64,000 nt of DNA, taken from an uncultured Ruegeria sp. Lineage in GTDB: Bacteria; Pseudomonadota; Alphaproteobacteria; Rhodobacterales; Rhodobacteraceae. The stretch is taken from assembly GCF_947497005.1 (NCBI RefSeq), contig NZ_CANMFF010000008.1, forward strand, positions 186,001 to 250,000. The letters run 5' to 3'. Positions 53,794 to 63,482 of this stretch are shown piece after piece; the first letter of the stretch is position 1; each line of letters opens with the position of its first letter. Below the pieces are notes generated by a model, which was not told the DNA's origin, did not search any database, and saw only the letters and a list, made by a program, of their open reading frames with translations. The translations under genes were made by a program, and so were the position numbers.

Positions 53794-55035
53794 ATGTCGA
53801 AGATTGCCAAGATAACATTGCTGTTTGTGGTTTTTGTGGATTTGATCGGGCAGGGGCTGGTCTTTCCCATCATCAATTCTCTGATCATGGAAACGAAATC
53901 CGGGTTCCTGCCTGAAAACACGGCCATGGGGCGCAGGCATTTCTTCTATGGCCTCGTGATCGGGTGCTTTTTCCTGTCGTGGTTTCTGGGCGTTGTCTAT
54001 GTCTCGAAAGTATCGGACTCGATCGGGCGTAAGAACGCTTTGCTTGTGTGCCTTGGTGGCGCATTGGCCGGATATGCCCTGACCATTGCCGCGCTTTACC
54101 TCAACAGCCTTCTTTTGCTGATCGTCGGACGTTCGATCACCGGATTCACTGCGGGCAATCAGCCCATTGCCCAGGCGGCGATGATTGACGGCAGTACCGA
54201 TGCGGCGGATCGGGACAGGAACATGGGCTATATCGTGACAGGTGTCAGTTTTGGACTTGTGGGCGGGCCAATCATCGGAGCGGTCTTGTCAGACGCCGCC
54301 CTGCTGGGCAGTTTTGCGACATTGAGAACCCCGTTTTATGGCGCGTTTGTCCTTGTACTGATCGCGATCTTTCTTGTGCTGTTCTTCTTCCAGGACACCC
54401 GGACTGATCGTGAACCTTTCGTGTTCCGTCCCCGTGACGTCACAGACAGCCTGATTGCGGTGCGGGGGCATCCAATGGTGCTGAAGATCCTGCCGGTCTA
54501 TTCGTTTTTCATGATTGCGAACGTCACCTTCTACGTGTTTGTCGACAACTTCCTGACCAGTGCATTCGGATACGGAGTCATCGGTGGCAGCATGGCGATG
54601 GTGGTGATTGGCGTGGCGCTGGCCTTCTCCAGTACCTTCCTGGTGAAACCCGCGCAGGAGAGGTTCAGCAAACACGCGATTATCTACACATCGCTTGTGG
54701 TGATGGTGATTTGCGGATTTGCTTTCGCCTTCAGCCCGAGCGGTGTGTTCAGCTATGTGCCGGTCTTTTTCTTCTATTTCCTGTTCGGGGTCGCTTATCC
54801 AACGATGCTGGGCCTGTTTTCTTCCAGCGTCAGCGAAGCGGATCAGGGCTGGGTCATGGGCGTGACCACCGCCGTGTTCTGCCTTGCGGGTGGAATCATG
54901 TCCCTGATCGGTGGCGGACTGATGAGCATCGATATCCGCGTGCCCTATTACATCGTGATTGTCGCGGCGATTATTGGCTTGATCGGCATGCACCGCCGCT
55001 GGAAAGGTAAGGAAATCTCGGCGCTGCTAGCCTGA
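53794..55035 (+). CDS. MFS transporter, TetA-like
   Basis: 413 residues with about 12 hydrophobic helices. The MFS loop motif appears as [13 protein letters not shown] near 70-82. The overall layout is that of the drug/H+ antiporter branch, but resistance cannot be claimed. The start ATG follows directly after an intrinsic terminator, and the first helix ([17 protein letters not shown]) begins at residue 9, so no later start fits. It overlaps the hslV 3' end convergently by 9 bp. Confidence 0.84.
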   Translation: MSKIAKITLLFVVFVDLIGQGLVFPIINSLIMETKSGFLPENTAMGRRHFFYGLVIGCFFLSWFLGVVYVSKVSDSIGRKNALLVCLGGALAGYALTIAALYLNSLLLLIVGRSITGFTAGNQPIAQAAMIDGSTDAADRDRNMGYIVTGVSFGLVGGPIIGAVLSDAALLGSFATLRTPFYGAFVLVLIAIFLVLFFFQDTRTDREPFVFRPRDVTDSLIAVRGHPMVLKILPVYSFFMIANVTFYVFVDNFLTSAFGYGVIGGSMAMVVIGVALAFSSTFLVKPAQERFSKHAIIYTSLVVMVICGFAFAFSPSGVFSYVPVFFFYFLFGVAYPTMLGLFSSSVSEADQGWVMGVTTAVFCLAGGIMSLIGGGLMSIDIRVPYYIVIVAAIIGLIGMHRRWKGKEISALLA

Positions 55036-55584
55036 GATTGTCTCAACCGTCAGCTTGCCGTTGGTGTAGACACAGATATCGGCGGCAATGGCCATAGATT
55101 GACGTGCGACCTCTTCCGCCGACTTGTCGCTGTCCATCATCGCGCGGGCAGCTGCCAGGGCGAAGTTGCCCCCGGATCCGATGGCAGCAACATTGTGTTC
55201 AGGCTCCAGTACATCCCCTGCCCCAGTGATCACCAGAAGGTCCTTGCCGTCGGTTACGATCAGCATCGCCTCGAGCTTTTGGAGGTATTTATCAGTGCGC
55301 CAATCCTTGGCCAGCTCGACCGAGGCGCGGGCCAGTTGGCCGGGCGTGGCCTCAAGCTTGGATTCCAGACGTTCCAGCAACGTGAAGGCATCCGCGGTCG
55401 ATCCAGCGAATCCTGCCACAACTTCGAACCCGCCGGGTGACAGGCGGCGTACCTTACGGGCCGTGCCTTTGATCACGGTCTGGCCCAGGCTGACCTGCCC
55501 GTCACCAGCTATGACGATCTGACCGCCCTTCTTGACGCCAATGATCGTCGTACCGTGCCAACCGGGAAAGTCGCTATCTGCCAT
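55027..55584 (-). CDS. hslV: HslV peptidase subunit of the HslUV protease
   Basis: 185 residues from the ATG at 55584; the open frame to 55659 upstream is not used. The catalytic Thr is in HGTTIIGV (T12), so an 11-residue propeptide must be removed, as in other alphaproteobacterial Hsl[12 protein letters not shown] and [13 protein letters not shown] are family motifs. Partner hslU is 2 kb away on the same strand. Confidence 0.94.
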   Translation of the reverse strand: MADSDFPGWHGTTIIGVKKGGQIVIAGDGQVSLGQTVIKGTARKVRRLSPGGFEVVAGFAGSTADAFTLLERLESKLEATPGQLARASVELAKDWRTDKYLQKLEAMLIVTDGKDLLVITGAGDVLEPEHNVAAIGSGGNFALAAARAMMDSDKSAEEVARQSMAIAADICVYTNGKLTVETISG

Positions 55585-55781
55585 GATCGTCTCCGTTTTC
55601 ACTGGCGCTATATATGGGCTGGGCGCGGTGTTGACGCAACCCGTTCTAAAACCGCCCAAAAGATATGCAAGAAATGCAATTCGGGGTTACCGGACTAGCA
55701 ATTGTGAGTCTGGTTGCGCGGGACTACATGAGGCTCACAACCGACAAAGGGTCGGCTGTTTCTTCACAAAGGACTGCGCAC

Positions 55782-55976
55782 ATGGCAACCACAGCTAACA
55801 TCCATGCGCCGCTCGGAGCAGCTACCATCCTGCACGTGGCGGACGCGTTCACCAACGTCGTCAACACTGTTGTCGATTGGTACGAATCCCGCAAAACCCG
55901 CAGACTTCTGTCGGACCTGAGCGACGCCCAGCTGGACGATATCGGTCTGAGCCGCGCGGATATCGCCAAACTCTGA
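55782..55976 (+). CDS. Small DUF1127 protein
   Basis: 64 residues. AAAGGA (55768-55773) precedes the ATG. The C-terminal YESRKTRRLLSDLSDAQLDD followed by IGLSRADI is the DUF1127 motif, an Arg-rich helix followed by a helix-turn. Small DUF1127 proteins in alphaproteobacteria bind RNA and affect phosphate and sRNA turnover; the role of this one is unknown. Its leader has a CCGAC/GTCGG hairpin (55741-55755), and a strong terminator follows. Confidence 0.85.
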   Translation: MATTANIHAPLGAATILHVADAFTNVVNTVVDWYESRKTRRLLSDLSDAQLDDIGLSRADIAKL

Positions 55977-56004
55977 TCATTCCAACGGATCACCAATTCG
56001 AGAC

Positions 56005-56034
56005 AGCCGCCCGGAATTCCGAGCGGCTTTTTTT
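56005..56034 (+). terminator. Intrinsic terminator after the DUF1127 gene
   Basis: AGCCGC pairs with GCGGCT around a CGG-AATT-CCG inner stem, followed by seven T. It ends just before the convergent Lin0512 gene. Confidence 0.85.
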
Positions 56035-56036
56035 GT

Positions 56037-56399
56037 TCAGCTTCGAACGTATTTTCCAGCCAGATCGAGCAGAAACGCCTCAATTGCGGCCGTTGCAACA
56101 ACGTGCCGTGTGCCGGCTTCTTCATCGATAACATCCAGTCCACCCTTAACTGCACGCACTTCAGCCCTGCCCCGCGGCAGGTCGGAGGCAACCAGCTCGC
56201 AATCCACTTTTTCAGGTGCCTGTACACCGATCGTCACAATGACGCGCATTTCGGAATGATCGATGCCCAATTTGGAAAACAGCGTGATCGAGGAATGATG
56301 CAGCGCATCCTGCACTGCGCGGCGGGCGGCCTTGGTATAATCCTGACCGTAAAGATCGTTTCCCGTCCCCATTTCCAGAATAATGCGTTTTTCACTCAT
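56037..56399 (-). CDS. Lin0512 family protein (second of tandem pair)
   Basis: 120 residues. Shares with its neighbour the pattern of a beta-strand with EMGTG or EFGMG, DYTxAxxRA, DALxH, an IGVQxP motif and KGGLD. This matches the Lin0512 family (PF09585) of conserved proteins without an established reaction. It overlaps the upstream copy by 4 bp, so the two are made together and may form a hetero-oligomer. Confidence 0.78.
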   Translation of the reverse strand: MSEKRIILEMGTGNDLYGQDYTKAARRAVQDALHHSSITLFSKLGIDHSEMRVIVTIGVQAPEKVDCELVASDLPRGRAEVRAVKGGLDVIDEEAGTRHVVATAAIEAFLLDLAGKYVRS

Positions 56400-56746
56400 T
56401 GTGCGGGCTCCATGTCGAAGGAAACGATCAGGGCGGCGTTGGCGATAACCGTGTGCCCGTCACTATGCGGCTTTTCGATATCCAGCCCGCCTTTTGTGAC
56501 GGTGATATTAGGCTGACCATAGGGGAAGACAGCATTCAGAGCTTCGATATCCACTTGATCCGGCTGCTGCACCCCAATCTCGGCGTCAATGATCATCGCT
56601 TCTTTCGGAAACCCAAACAATTCGGCCATGTTGATCGAGTTATGCCAAAGTGCATCCTTGATCGCCCGCAGCGATGCCTCGGTATAATCCATTCGGCGCA
56701 GGGATGTACCCATACCGAACTCTACAAGGACCCGCGTTTTTGCCAT
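56396..56746 (-). CDS. Lin0512 family protein (first of tandem pair)
   Basis: 116 residues from the ATG at 56746, preceded by GGAGAAACC; a frame to 56770 adds eight residues. Pattern EFGMGTSL, MDYTEASLRAIKDALWHNSI, EIGVQQPDQVD and VTKGGLDI as in its paralogue. The function is unknown. Lies between trxA and the second copy. Confidence 0.78.
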   Translation of the reverse strand: MAKTRVLVEFGMGTSLRRMDYTEASLRAIKDALWHNSINMAELFGFPKEAMIIDAEIGVQQPDQVDIEALNAVFPYGQPNITVTKGGLDIEKPHSDGHTVIANAALIVSFDMEPAQ

Positions 56747-56771
56747 TGGTTTCTCCGATGTCTTCAACAAA

Positions 56772-56798
56772 AAAGGCGCCCCGATCTGAGGCGCCTTT
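56772..56798 (-). terminator. Intrinsic terminator of trxA
   Basis: Nine-base arms AAAGGCGCC and GGCGCCTTT around a 9-base loop. On the minus strand the stem is followed by a T-run, 22 bp after the trxA stop. Confidence 0.8.
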
Positions 56799-56820
56799 GG
56801 GACAATCTGTTAGGACCAGA

Positions 56821-57141
56821 TTAGATGGATTCTTCGATCCAGCTTTGCAGGGCCGCTTTGGGGGCAGCGCCTGCGCGGTTCGAAACAACCTGACCGTCCT
56901 TGAAAATGAACAGCGCCGGGATGCCACGTACGCCCATCGCCGCCGCAGCGTTCGGGTTGCTGTCTACATCTACCTTGGCGATTTTAACCTTGTCGCCATA
57001 CTCGGCAGCCAGTTCTTCCAGCGCGGGGCCGATTTGTTTACAGGGGCCGCACCATTCAGCCCAGAAGTCCACGACCACGGGAACGGTCGAGTTTTTGACT
57101 TCGGCGTCAAAGGTGTCGTCAGTAACGGCTACGGTCGACAT
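56821..57141 (-). CDS. trxA: Thioredoxin 1
   Basis: 106 residues, with the redox-active WCGPC at about 30-34 and the cis-proline in GIPALF near 74. General disulfide reductase of the cytoplasm. It sits 60 bp after addA and has its own terminator. Confidence 0.97.
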   Translation of the reverse strand: MSTVAVTDDTFDAEVKNSTVPVVVDFWAEWCGPCKQIGPALEELAAEYGDKVKIAKVDVDSNPNAAAAMGVRGIPALFIFKDGQVVSNRAGAAPKAALQSWIEESI

Positions 57142-57201
57142 ATTCTGTCTCCTGAATGGGGTAATCTTGGGAACAGAACGTAGGTGCCGCTTAGGGGAAG
57201 G

Positions 57202-60200
57202 TCAAGATATCTGGGTGCGGGTCAATGCATCTGTCACAAGATCGTGTGGCAACCACATCAGGCTTGCCGTTCGGGTCCACAAAATTGCGGTACGAATGCT
57301 GTGGTCCGGATAGATCTGCGCCAGCGCCCGAGCATACGCCCCCATCTGTCGCAGCAGGCCTTCCGGGCAATCTGAAGCCCGGTTCGGAACAATGGAATTT
57401 GATTTGAAATCAATCACATGCACCTCGGTTTCGGATACGATCAGGCGGTCGGCGATCCCGTGCATCCGCCGCCCGCTCAAATCGGCAGTGATGGGCACTT
57501 CGGCCAAAGTGTCAGGTGCGAAGACGGGTTGCAAGTTTTCCGCAGTCAGCACACATGCGGCCTCATTCAAAAGCTCTTGCCGGACCGCGTCCTGCATATC
57601 GGGTAGCAACCGGGCGCATAACGCTGGCCAAAGGTCCTGTGCCGCTGTGGGAAGGTGCTCCAGCAGCAGGTGCAGGCGGGTTCCTCGCTGTTTGGCGGCG
57701 TCTTCATCCAAACCGGTATCACCGGGCAAAGATTTGGCCCCACCCAGATCCGAAGGGCTGAGCGCGCTTGCAGGCTCAACCGGTTCCGGTGCGGCGCGAA
57801 GGAATATGTCGGGCAGATCGATCCGCTCAGCGACAGCTTGAGGCTGATCGACCAAAGGCAGCGCTTCCCAATCCCCGTGGGACAAGCGTCGGACATCGGA
57901 AGTGGGCAATTGGGCTGCCCCGGCGCGCTCCATCGCCGCCTCAACCAACTGATACCAGCTGTTGCCGTCTTTCCCCAGCTCGCCGGCAGCGGCCACAATC
58001 AGCCACTTTTCAGCCCGTGTTAGAGCGACATACAGAAGCCGCAGCCGTTCATTTTCCTCGCGGTTGCGCGCCTCGTCCCGGGCCTGAGTGATCAGGCTTG
58101 GCGAAGCATCTGCCGAAACTTTCCATAACGGTGTTCCGCCAGCCACCATGATCTCGGAATCACGTGGCGGCTGGCGCCTGCCCGTATCGGGCAGAATGAC
58201 GACCGGAGCTTCCAGCCCTTTTGATCCGTGCACAGTCATCACACGGATCATGTTACCGACACCGCTCATCTGCCGTTTGATTTCCAGATCATCGGTTTGC
58301 ATCCAGACCAGAAACCCGGTCAAACTGGGGATATCCGTTCGCTCATACGCGAGCGCCTGAGACAACAGAGCGTTAATACCGTCTTCTGCTTCGGCCCCTA
58401 GTCGACCCAGCAGTTTTCGCCGCCCGTCATGGCGGGTCAGGATACGTTCGATTAGATCATAAGGGCGCAGAAAGTCGATCTGGCCGCGCAAATCGTTCAG
58501 TATGGCCAATGTTTCGGGGAACTCGTCCGCACGATTGCGTAACGCGGCCCAAAGGAATTGTTCCTGCCGTCTGTGCGCCAGATCGAAAAGCTGCTGTTCG
58601 GACCATCCGAACAAAGGCGATTTCAGAACCGTTGCCAGCGACAGGCTGTCTTCGGGCGTGGCCAGAAAGTTCAGCAGAGCGGCAAGGTCCTTGACCGCCA
58701 GTTCAGCACCGACCTTCAGCCGGTCCGCCCCTGCGATAGGCAGGCCTGCGGATTTGCAGGCACGGATGATTTCGGCAAACAGGTCCGAGCGACGCTGGAC
58801 GAGGATCAGAAAATCCCCCGGCTGTACTTTGCGTCGAACGAAGTGACCGGGCTTGTCACCGTCTTCCGGGATCGTCTCCCCGCGTTCGATCATGGCCTTG
58901 ATCGACTGCGCTACCTGCTCGGCCAGAATAACGGTGTGATGTCGGGCACCGGGCCGATCAACAGGATCGGTCCAATCGCCCTCTTCTGCATCGTCCACCT
59001 TTTCAACTACTGGCCACAGGTCGACGCGACCCGGCAGATCGGCTTTGAATGCGCGGTGCAGACTGTCCTTGTGAAACCCCGCATCTGTACGGTCTTCAAA
59101 CAGGATGTCGACCAAAGACAGAATCGCGCTGGAGGACCGGAACGAATATTCCAGCGTGGAATCCCACAGTTTAGAGCCTGATTCTGTCAGCTTCCGACCA
59201 AACTCTTCCTGCATCCGGTCAAAGGCCTGCGGATCTGCTCCTTGAAATGAATAGATCGACTGCTTCTTGTCCCCAACTACAAAGATCGTGCGTTCAACCC
59301 CGGATCGGGCGCCTTCCCCGCTGGTGAATTCCTGCGCCAGTTTCTCGACCACATCCCATTGATCCGGGCTGGTGTCCTGCGCCTCGTCCACCAGAATATG
59401 GTCGATCCCGCCATCCAACCGATACAGCAACCATTCGGCCACCGCGGGGTCATTCAACACCTGCCGCGCGCGCAGGATCAGGTCGTCGAAATCCAGCCAG
59501 CCCCGCAGTTGTTTCCGTCGTTCGTATTCCGGCAGGAAAGTTGCGGCGAAATGGTGCAGAACATCGGTTTTCTGGGCGGAAACCAGTGCCAAGCGGTGTT
59601 CGCGCGACGCCTCGATCCGCAGCATGAGGGCCTCCAGTTGCGGCATCCGGTCGGCAAACGTGCCTTCGCGCAAAGCTTTGGTCGGAAAGCTGTTGATTTT
59701 GGCGGTGAATGGTTCTTTTGCTCCTTTACCGGTCAAAAACACACCTTCCAACATGGGTAAATGCGCCAATCGGGCCTCATCGAATCCAGACAGCTTCGCA
59801 GCAGCCTTGGCATTGTTGCCGCCGCTTTCAGTCAAAGCGGGCAGCATGGACTGGATCAGCTCGACCTCGCCGCCCAGAAACACCCGTCCGGCCAGAGTGG
59901 CTTCGTCAAAGCCTTCCGGTAGATCGAACCGCTTCAACAGACCGGGCCAGTCAAGAGGCTGTGTAAACAGGCTGCGCTTCTGCGTGATGGCAGCAGTCAG
60001 CTTGTCAAATCCGGTATCGGTGACAAATCGGGCGACATCCTCGATCAGCGTAGCTTGCGGGCCTTCGGCGAAATCCTCGACAATCTCTTCGCGCAACAAG
60101 GCTGCAGCGCGGTCTTCCATTTCGGAGAATTGCGGGCTGACACCGGCCTCAAGCGGGAAACGCCGTAGCAGCGAGGCGCAAAACGAATGAATGGTCTGGA

Positions 60201-60561
60201 TTTTCAGACCTCCAGGCGTCTCGATGGCGCGGGCAAAGAGGGTGCGCGCCTGCGCTAACCTGCCCGAGTCGATTTCGCCGGATACGCCCAGATCGGTCAG
60301 TTGGGATAGCAGACCGGCATTATCTTTCATTGCCCATTGCCCGAGGCGATCAAACAACCGGTTCTGCATCTCGCTGGCAGCGGCCTTGGTGTAGGTCAGG
60401 CATAAAATATGCTGTGGCTGGGCGCCGCCCAGCAGCAAACGTGCGACCCTGTCGGTCAAAACCCGCGTTTTCCCCGACCCTGCATTGGCCGCCAGCCAGG
60501 TCGACGCATCGGGACGCGCTGCCTGCACCTGCCGCTCGGTCGCGTCGTTGCGCGGGCTCAT
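57202..60561 (-). CDS. addA: Double-strand break repair helicase-nuclease AddA
   Basis: 1119 residues from the ATG at 60561, which overlaps the addB stop by 4 bp. UvrD-type helicase with Walker A NAGSGKTRVL near 25-34, DEAQDTSPDQW (Walker B), and a C-terminal RecB-like nuclease with VIDFKSN. With AddB it resects double-strand breaks for recombination and is the RecBCD equivalent in alphaproteobacteria. Confidence 0.96.
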   Translation of the reverse strand: MSPRNDATERQVQAARPDASTWLAANAGSGKTRVLTDRVARLLLGGAQPQHILCLTYTKAAASEMQNRLFDRLGQWAMKDNAGLLSQLTDLGVSGEIDSGRLAQARTLFARAIETPGGLKIQTIHSFCASLLRRFPLEAGVSPQFSEMEDRAAALLREEIVEDFAEGPQATLIEDVARFVTDTGFDKLTAAITQKRSLFTQPLDWPGLLKRFDLPEGFDEATLAGRVFLGGEVELIQSMLPALTESGGNNAKAAAKLSGFDEARLAHLPMLEGVFLTGKGAKEPFTAKINSFPTKALREGTFADRMPQLEALMLRIEASREHRLALVSAQKTDVLHHFAATFLPEYERRKQLRGWLDFDDLILRARQVLNDPAVAEWLLYRLDGGIDHILVDEAQDTSPDQWDVVEKLAQEFTSGEGARSGVERTIFVVGDKKQSIYSFQGADPQAFDRMQEEFGRKLTESGSKLWDSTLEYSFRSSSAILSLVDILFEDRTDAGFHKDSLHRAFKADLPGRVDLWPVVEKVDDAEEGDWTDPVDRPGARHHTVILAEQVAQSIKAMIERGETIPEDGDKPGHFVRRKVQPGDFLILVQRRSDLFAEIIRACKSAGLPIAGADRLKVGAELAVKDLAALLNFLATPEDSLSLATVLKSPLFGWSEQQLFDLAHRRQEQFLWAALRNRADEFPETLAILNDLRGQIDFLRPYDLIERILTRHDGRRKLLGRLGAEAEDGINALLSQALAYERTDIPSLTGFLVWMQTDDLEIKRQMSGVGNMIRVMTVHGSKGLEAPVVILPDTGRRQPPRDSEIMVAGGTPLWKVSADASPSLITQARDEARNREENERLRLLYVALTRAEKWLIVAAAGELGKDGNSWYQLVEAAMERAGAAQLPTSDVRRLSHGDWEALPLVDQPQAVAERIDLPDIFLRAAPEPVEPASALSPSDLGGAKSLPGDTGLDEDAAKQRGTRLHLLLEHLPTAAQDLWPALCARLLPDMQDAVRQELLNEAACVLTAENLQPVFAPDTLAEVPITADLSGRRMHGIADRLIVSETEVHVIDFKSNSIVPNRASDCPEGLLRQMGAYARALAQIYPDHSIRTAILWTRTASLMWLPHDLVTDALTRTQIS

Positions 60562-63482
60562 GTCAGATCCTCGGGATGGGTTTCTGCTGTCCGGTCCCAT
60601 TCACCGAACCTTGCCAGATGATCATAGTCACCGAAATCTGTGTCTTTGTGCAGCATCCGGCGGGAAGAAAACCCCTGTTCTGGCTCTAAATAGGCAGAAA
60701 TCAGTTCTTTCAGCTCGGCAAGAACCTTATCAGTGGGTTCCTTGACCAAGGGCGCGGCCACCTCTTTGTAACTGCCGCCCATACCGATGAAGATGGCTTC
60801 TGCGACGTCAATCGGGTCAATGCCTTCGAATCCGCCCTGCTCTGCCATGGCAGCTTCGATCAAAAGCTGCTTATCGAATTTGGATTGCTGACTCTCGGTC
60901 GGGGGCGCACCGGTTTTGTAATCGATGATCCGCAACGCGCCGCGGCTGTTGTGATCAATTCGGTCTGCGCGTCCGACAATAGTGAAATCCAGAGGGCTCA
61001 GCACCAGCTTCATCGCAGCTTCAAACGCCACGGGCCCACCATCGCCCCGGCGCGAAAGCTCGGCGCCCAGGAAATCATCCGCGATTCGCTCCAGCCGGGC
61101 CAGCCAGAGTTTTCGGGCTGTGGGCCAGGCGACATGCAGGTCCAGCAGGTTCTGAGCGCGTTTCAGGAAATTCTCACGGGTCAGCAAAGCGACATCGAGC
61201 ACGCTGTCTTTGACAAAATGTTCAAGGATTTCGTGGATCACAATGCCCCGCAGTAAGGCATCCGGGGCCTGCACAAGCGGATCCAATGGTTTCAGGCGCA
61301 GCACGTGTTTGGCATAGATGGCGTAAGGATCACGGATCAACCGTTTGATTTCAGTAACGGACAGACGGCGCGGGCGTGCTGCAACCGGAGGGCGCGGAGA
61401 TGGGCGTGGCGCGGGGTCGACGCGTGGCGCGTCTTCCAGAACCTCGGACCAGTTGAGCCAGTGTTGGCCTTGGACGCGCATTCCGGCCAGCGCTTCGGGA
61501 CCACCCTGCCCGGGCAAGCCCTGCAGCAGATTTGTCAGCCGGTTCAACCAGCGGGACGGCACCGTTTCGGCATCATCCGAGCGAATCGCACGGGTCAGCC
61601 AGACCTCGGGTGCGCCGACCGCCTGTTGGAAGTCATGCGCCGACAGGCCGATACGGCGTTCGGGCAGCAACAGGCCTACCTTGTCGCGCATCTGACGGTT
61701 CAGCCAAGGGTCGGGTGTTGGTGCCTCTGGCCAGCTTCCTTCGTTCAGCCCGCCGAGGATCAGCAGATCGGCACCTTGCACCCGCGCTTCGAGCGTGCCC
61801 CAGATCATGATGTGTGAATGCGGCGCATCGCGGTCACGAACCTCTTCGCCTGCAAGCAGAGCACCCAGCAGATCGGCAAAGTCATGTGCGGTCATCGGGC
61901 CGCCATGCTGCGCTTCGTCCCTGAGCGAGTTCAGAACCATCAGAGCTTTCTGGCCTGCGTTCTTGTCCCATAGCGTGCCGGTCTCACCTGAACTGCCCGC
62001 CGAAATCGCCTCGGCCAGTGTTGTGAGCCGATCTACCCAGTCGGCAAGATGCATTTCGCCGGTGATCATTTGATCGCAGAAGTGAAGTACGACCCATTTG
62101 ATCCAGCTTTCGGACGCTTCTTTGCGCACTGCAAATGCCGTCAGGTTTATACTGTCCGGGAAGGGCGGGCCGTGGCGGCGTAGGTCAAGCTCCAGATCAC
62201 GCGTATGCAGCAAATGGTTACCGCGTTCGCCACCATCATGGCATAGCGGGTGCTTCATCAAGGTCAGCAGCGCTTCGCCTTCCAGACGGCGCGTGAACAG
62301 GTTGGCCACATGGCGCAGAAAGCGACCGGGCGGGGACAGTTGCAGCGGCAAACCCGCACTGTCGTCCGGCACAATGTTCCACCGATCCAGCGCGGCGCTG
62401 ACCTGACGGGTCAACATTCGGTCCGGCGTGATCAGGGCTGCGGTTTGACCGCATTCAGCGGCTTGCCGCAAGCGTAGGGCGATGGCCAAAGCTTCGGCAC
62501 GCGGCGATTGCGCCTCGACCAGTGTCAGGTCTTTAGTGGCCTCCGGCAGATCGGTCAACCCCGGGCCTTCTGACATCCAGGCGTCGGTGATTGGAGCCGG
62601 TCGTAAAGCCAAAGATACCAGGCGGTTACGAGCAGGCGAGGGCGCTGACAGATCTGTCCAGGGGGTGATCTGATTGGGTGAAAGATCCAGTTTCTGCATC
62701 AGCTTGTGGAACCGGTATTGCGGGTGATCTTCCGAAGTCAGCGCATTGTCCAGTCCGTGCCAAACATGATCCGGCTGATCGAAATCATATCCAGGCAGCA
62801 CCAGCGCGCCCTGCGGCAAGCGTGCGATGGCCTCCATCAGCATCAGAGTGGTTCCGCGTGAACCGGTGGAACCCGCCAAAATGATCGGATGTTTCGGGGG
62901 ATCGACCTGCCAGCGCGCGATCAGGTTATCGACCACACGGCGTTGTCGGGCTTGTGCATCCATTGCCTGCGCGTCGGTGTCGATGAAATGATCTGCAATG
63001 CCAATAAATGCCTGCGCCCGTGCCCAATGGCCGGACATGTCGCTAACGTCCAGTTGCCGGATTGCTTCGGGTGAAACACCTTCGCCCTGCATTTCATCAA
63101 TCAGTGCGGCAAGACTGTCGGACAGATCAAAGACCGAGGACCGGGCGGCCAGATCCGGCTGTTGTTCCAACAGCTTGGCCACCAGCTGCGTCAGTTCCAG
63201 ACGCCGTCGCAGGGGCGGGGTGGCTTGGGGAATCTGCGCCAGATCAACGCTTTCACCCAGATCCGTGACCAAAGAAAGTCGGGGCAACAGGCAGGGCGGC
63301 CCCTGGTTGAACAGGTCGCGGACCCGCCGTTCCATTCTTCGTGTGTTCAACACCAATTGCACCCGCGCCAAGGCTTCGGGCGGGCCTGAAGAGCGTTGCC
63401 GCATACCATCGACCAATGCCTTGGGGAAATCTGTGCCGGGCGGCACGGCATAGACGCGGGGCAGGGTGCCGGGTTCAAACAT
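60558..63482 (-). CDS. addB: Double-strand break repair protein AddB
   Basis: 974 residues from the ATG at 63482 (MFEPGTLPRVYAV). The N-terminal part lacks a normal Walker A (AGSTGSRGTT stands in its place), as in inactive-helicase AddB proteins. The C-terminal nuclease has IIDYKTG near 880. The last 100 residues contain no Cys, so the Fe-S cluster of Bacillus AddB is absent. It overlaps the murU-like gene by 8 bp and addA by 4 bp. Confidence 0.94.
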   Translation of the reverse strand: MFEPGTLPRVYAVPPGTDFPKALVDGMRQRSSGPPEALARVQLVLNTRRMERRVRDLFNQGPPCLLPRLSLVTDLGESVDLAQIPQATPPLRRRLELTQLVAKLLEQQPDLAARSSVFDLSDSLAALIDEMQGEGVSPEAIRQLDVSDMSGHWARAQAFIGIADHFIDTDAQAMDAQARQRRVVDNLIARWQVDPPKHPIILAGSTGSRGTTLMLMEAIARLPQGALVLPGYDFDQPDHVWHGLDNALTSEDHPQYRFHKLMQKLDLSPNQITPWTDLSAPSPARNRLVSLALRPAPITDAWMSEGPGLTDLPEATKDLTLVEAQSPRAEALAIALRLRQAAECGQTAALITPDRMLTRQVSAALDRWNIVPDDSAGLPLQLSPPGRFLRHVANLFTRRLEGEALLTLMKHPLCHDGGERGNHLLHTRDLELDLRRHGPPFPDSINLTAFAVRKEASESWIKWVVLHFCDQMITGEMHLADWVDRLTTLAEAISAGSSGETGTLWDKNAGQKALMVLNSLRDEAQHGGPMTAHDFADLLGALLAGEEVRDRDAPHSHIMIWGTLEARVQGADLLILGGLNEGSWPEAPTPDPWLNRQMRDKVGLLLPERRIGLSAHDFQQAVGAPEVWLTRAIRSDDAETVPSRWLNRLTNLLQGLPGQGGPEALAGMRVQGQHWLNWSEVLEDAPRVDPAPRPSPRPPVAARPRRLSVTEIKRLIRDPYAIYAKHVLRLKPLDPLVQAPDALLRGIVIHEILEHFVKDSVLDVALLTRENFLKRAQNLLDLHVAWPTARKLWLARLERIADDFLGAELSRRGDGGPVAFEAAMKLVLSPLDFTIVGRADRIDHNSRGALRIIDYKTGAPPTESQQSKFDKQLLIEAAMAEQGGFEGIDPIDVAEAIFIGMGGSYKEVAAPLVKEPTDKVLAELKELISAYLEPEQGFSSRRMLHKDTDFGDYDHLARFGEWDRTAETHPEDLT

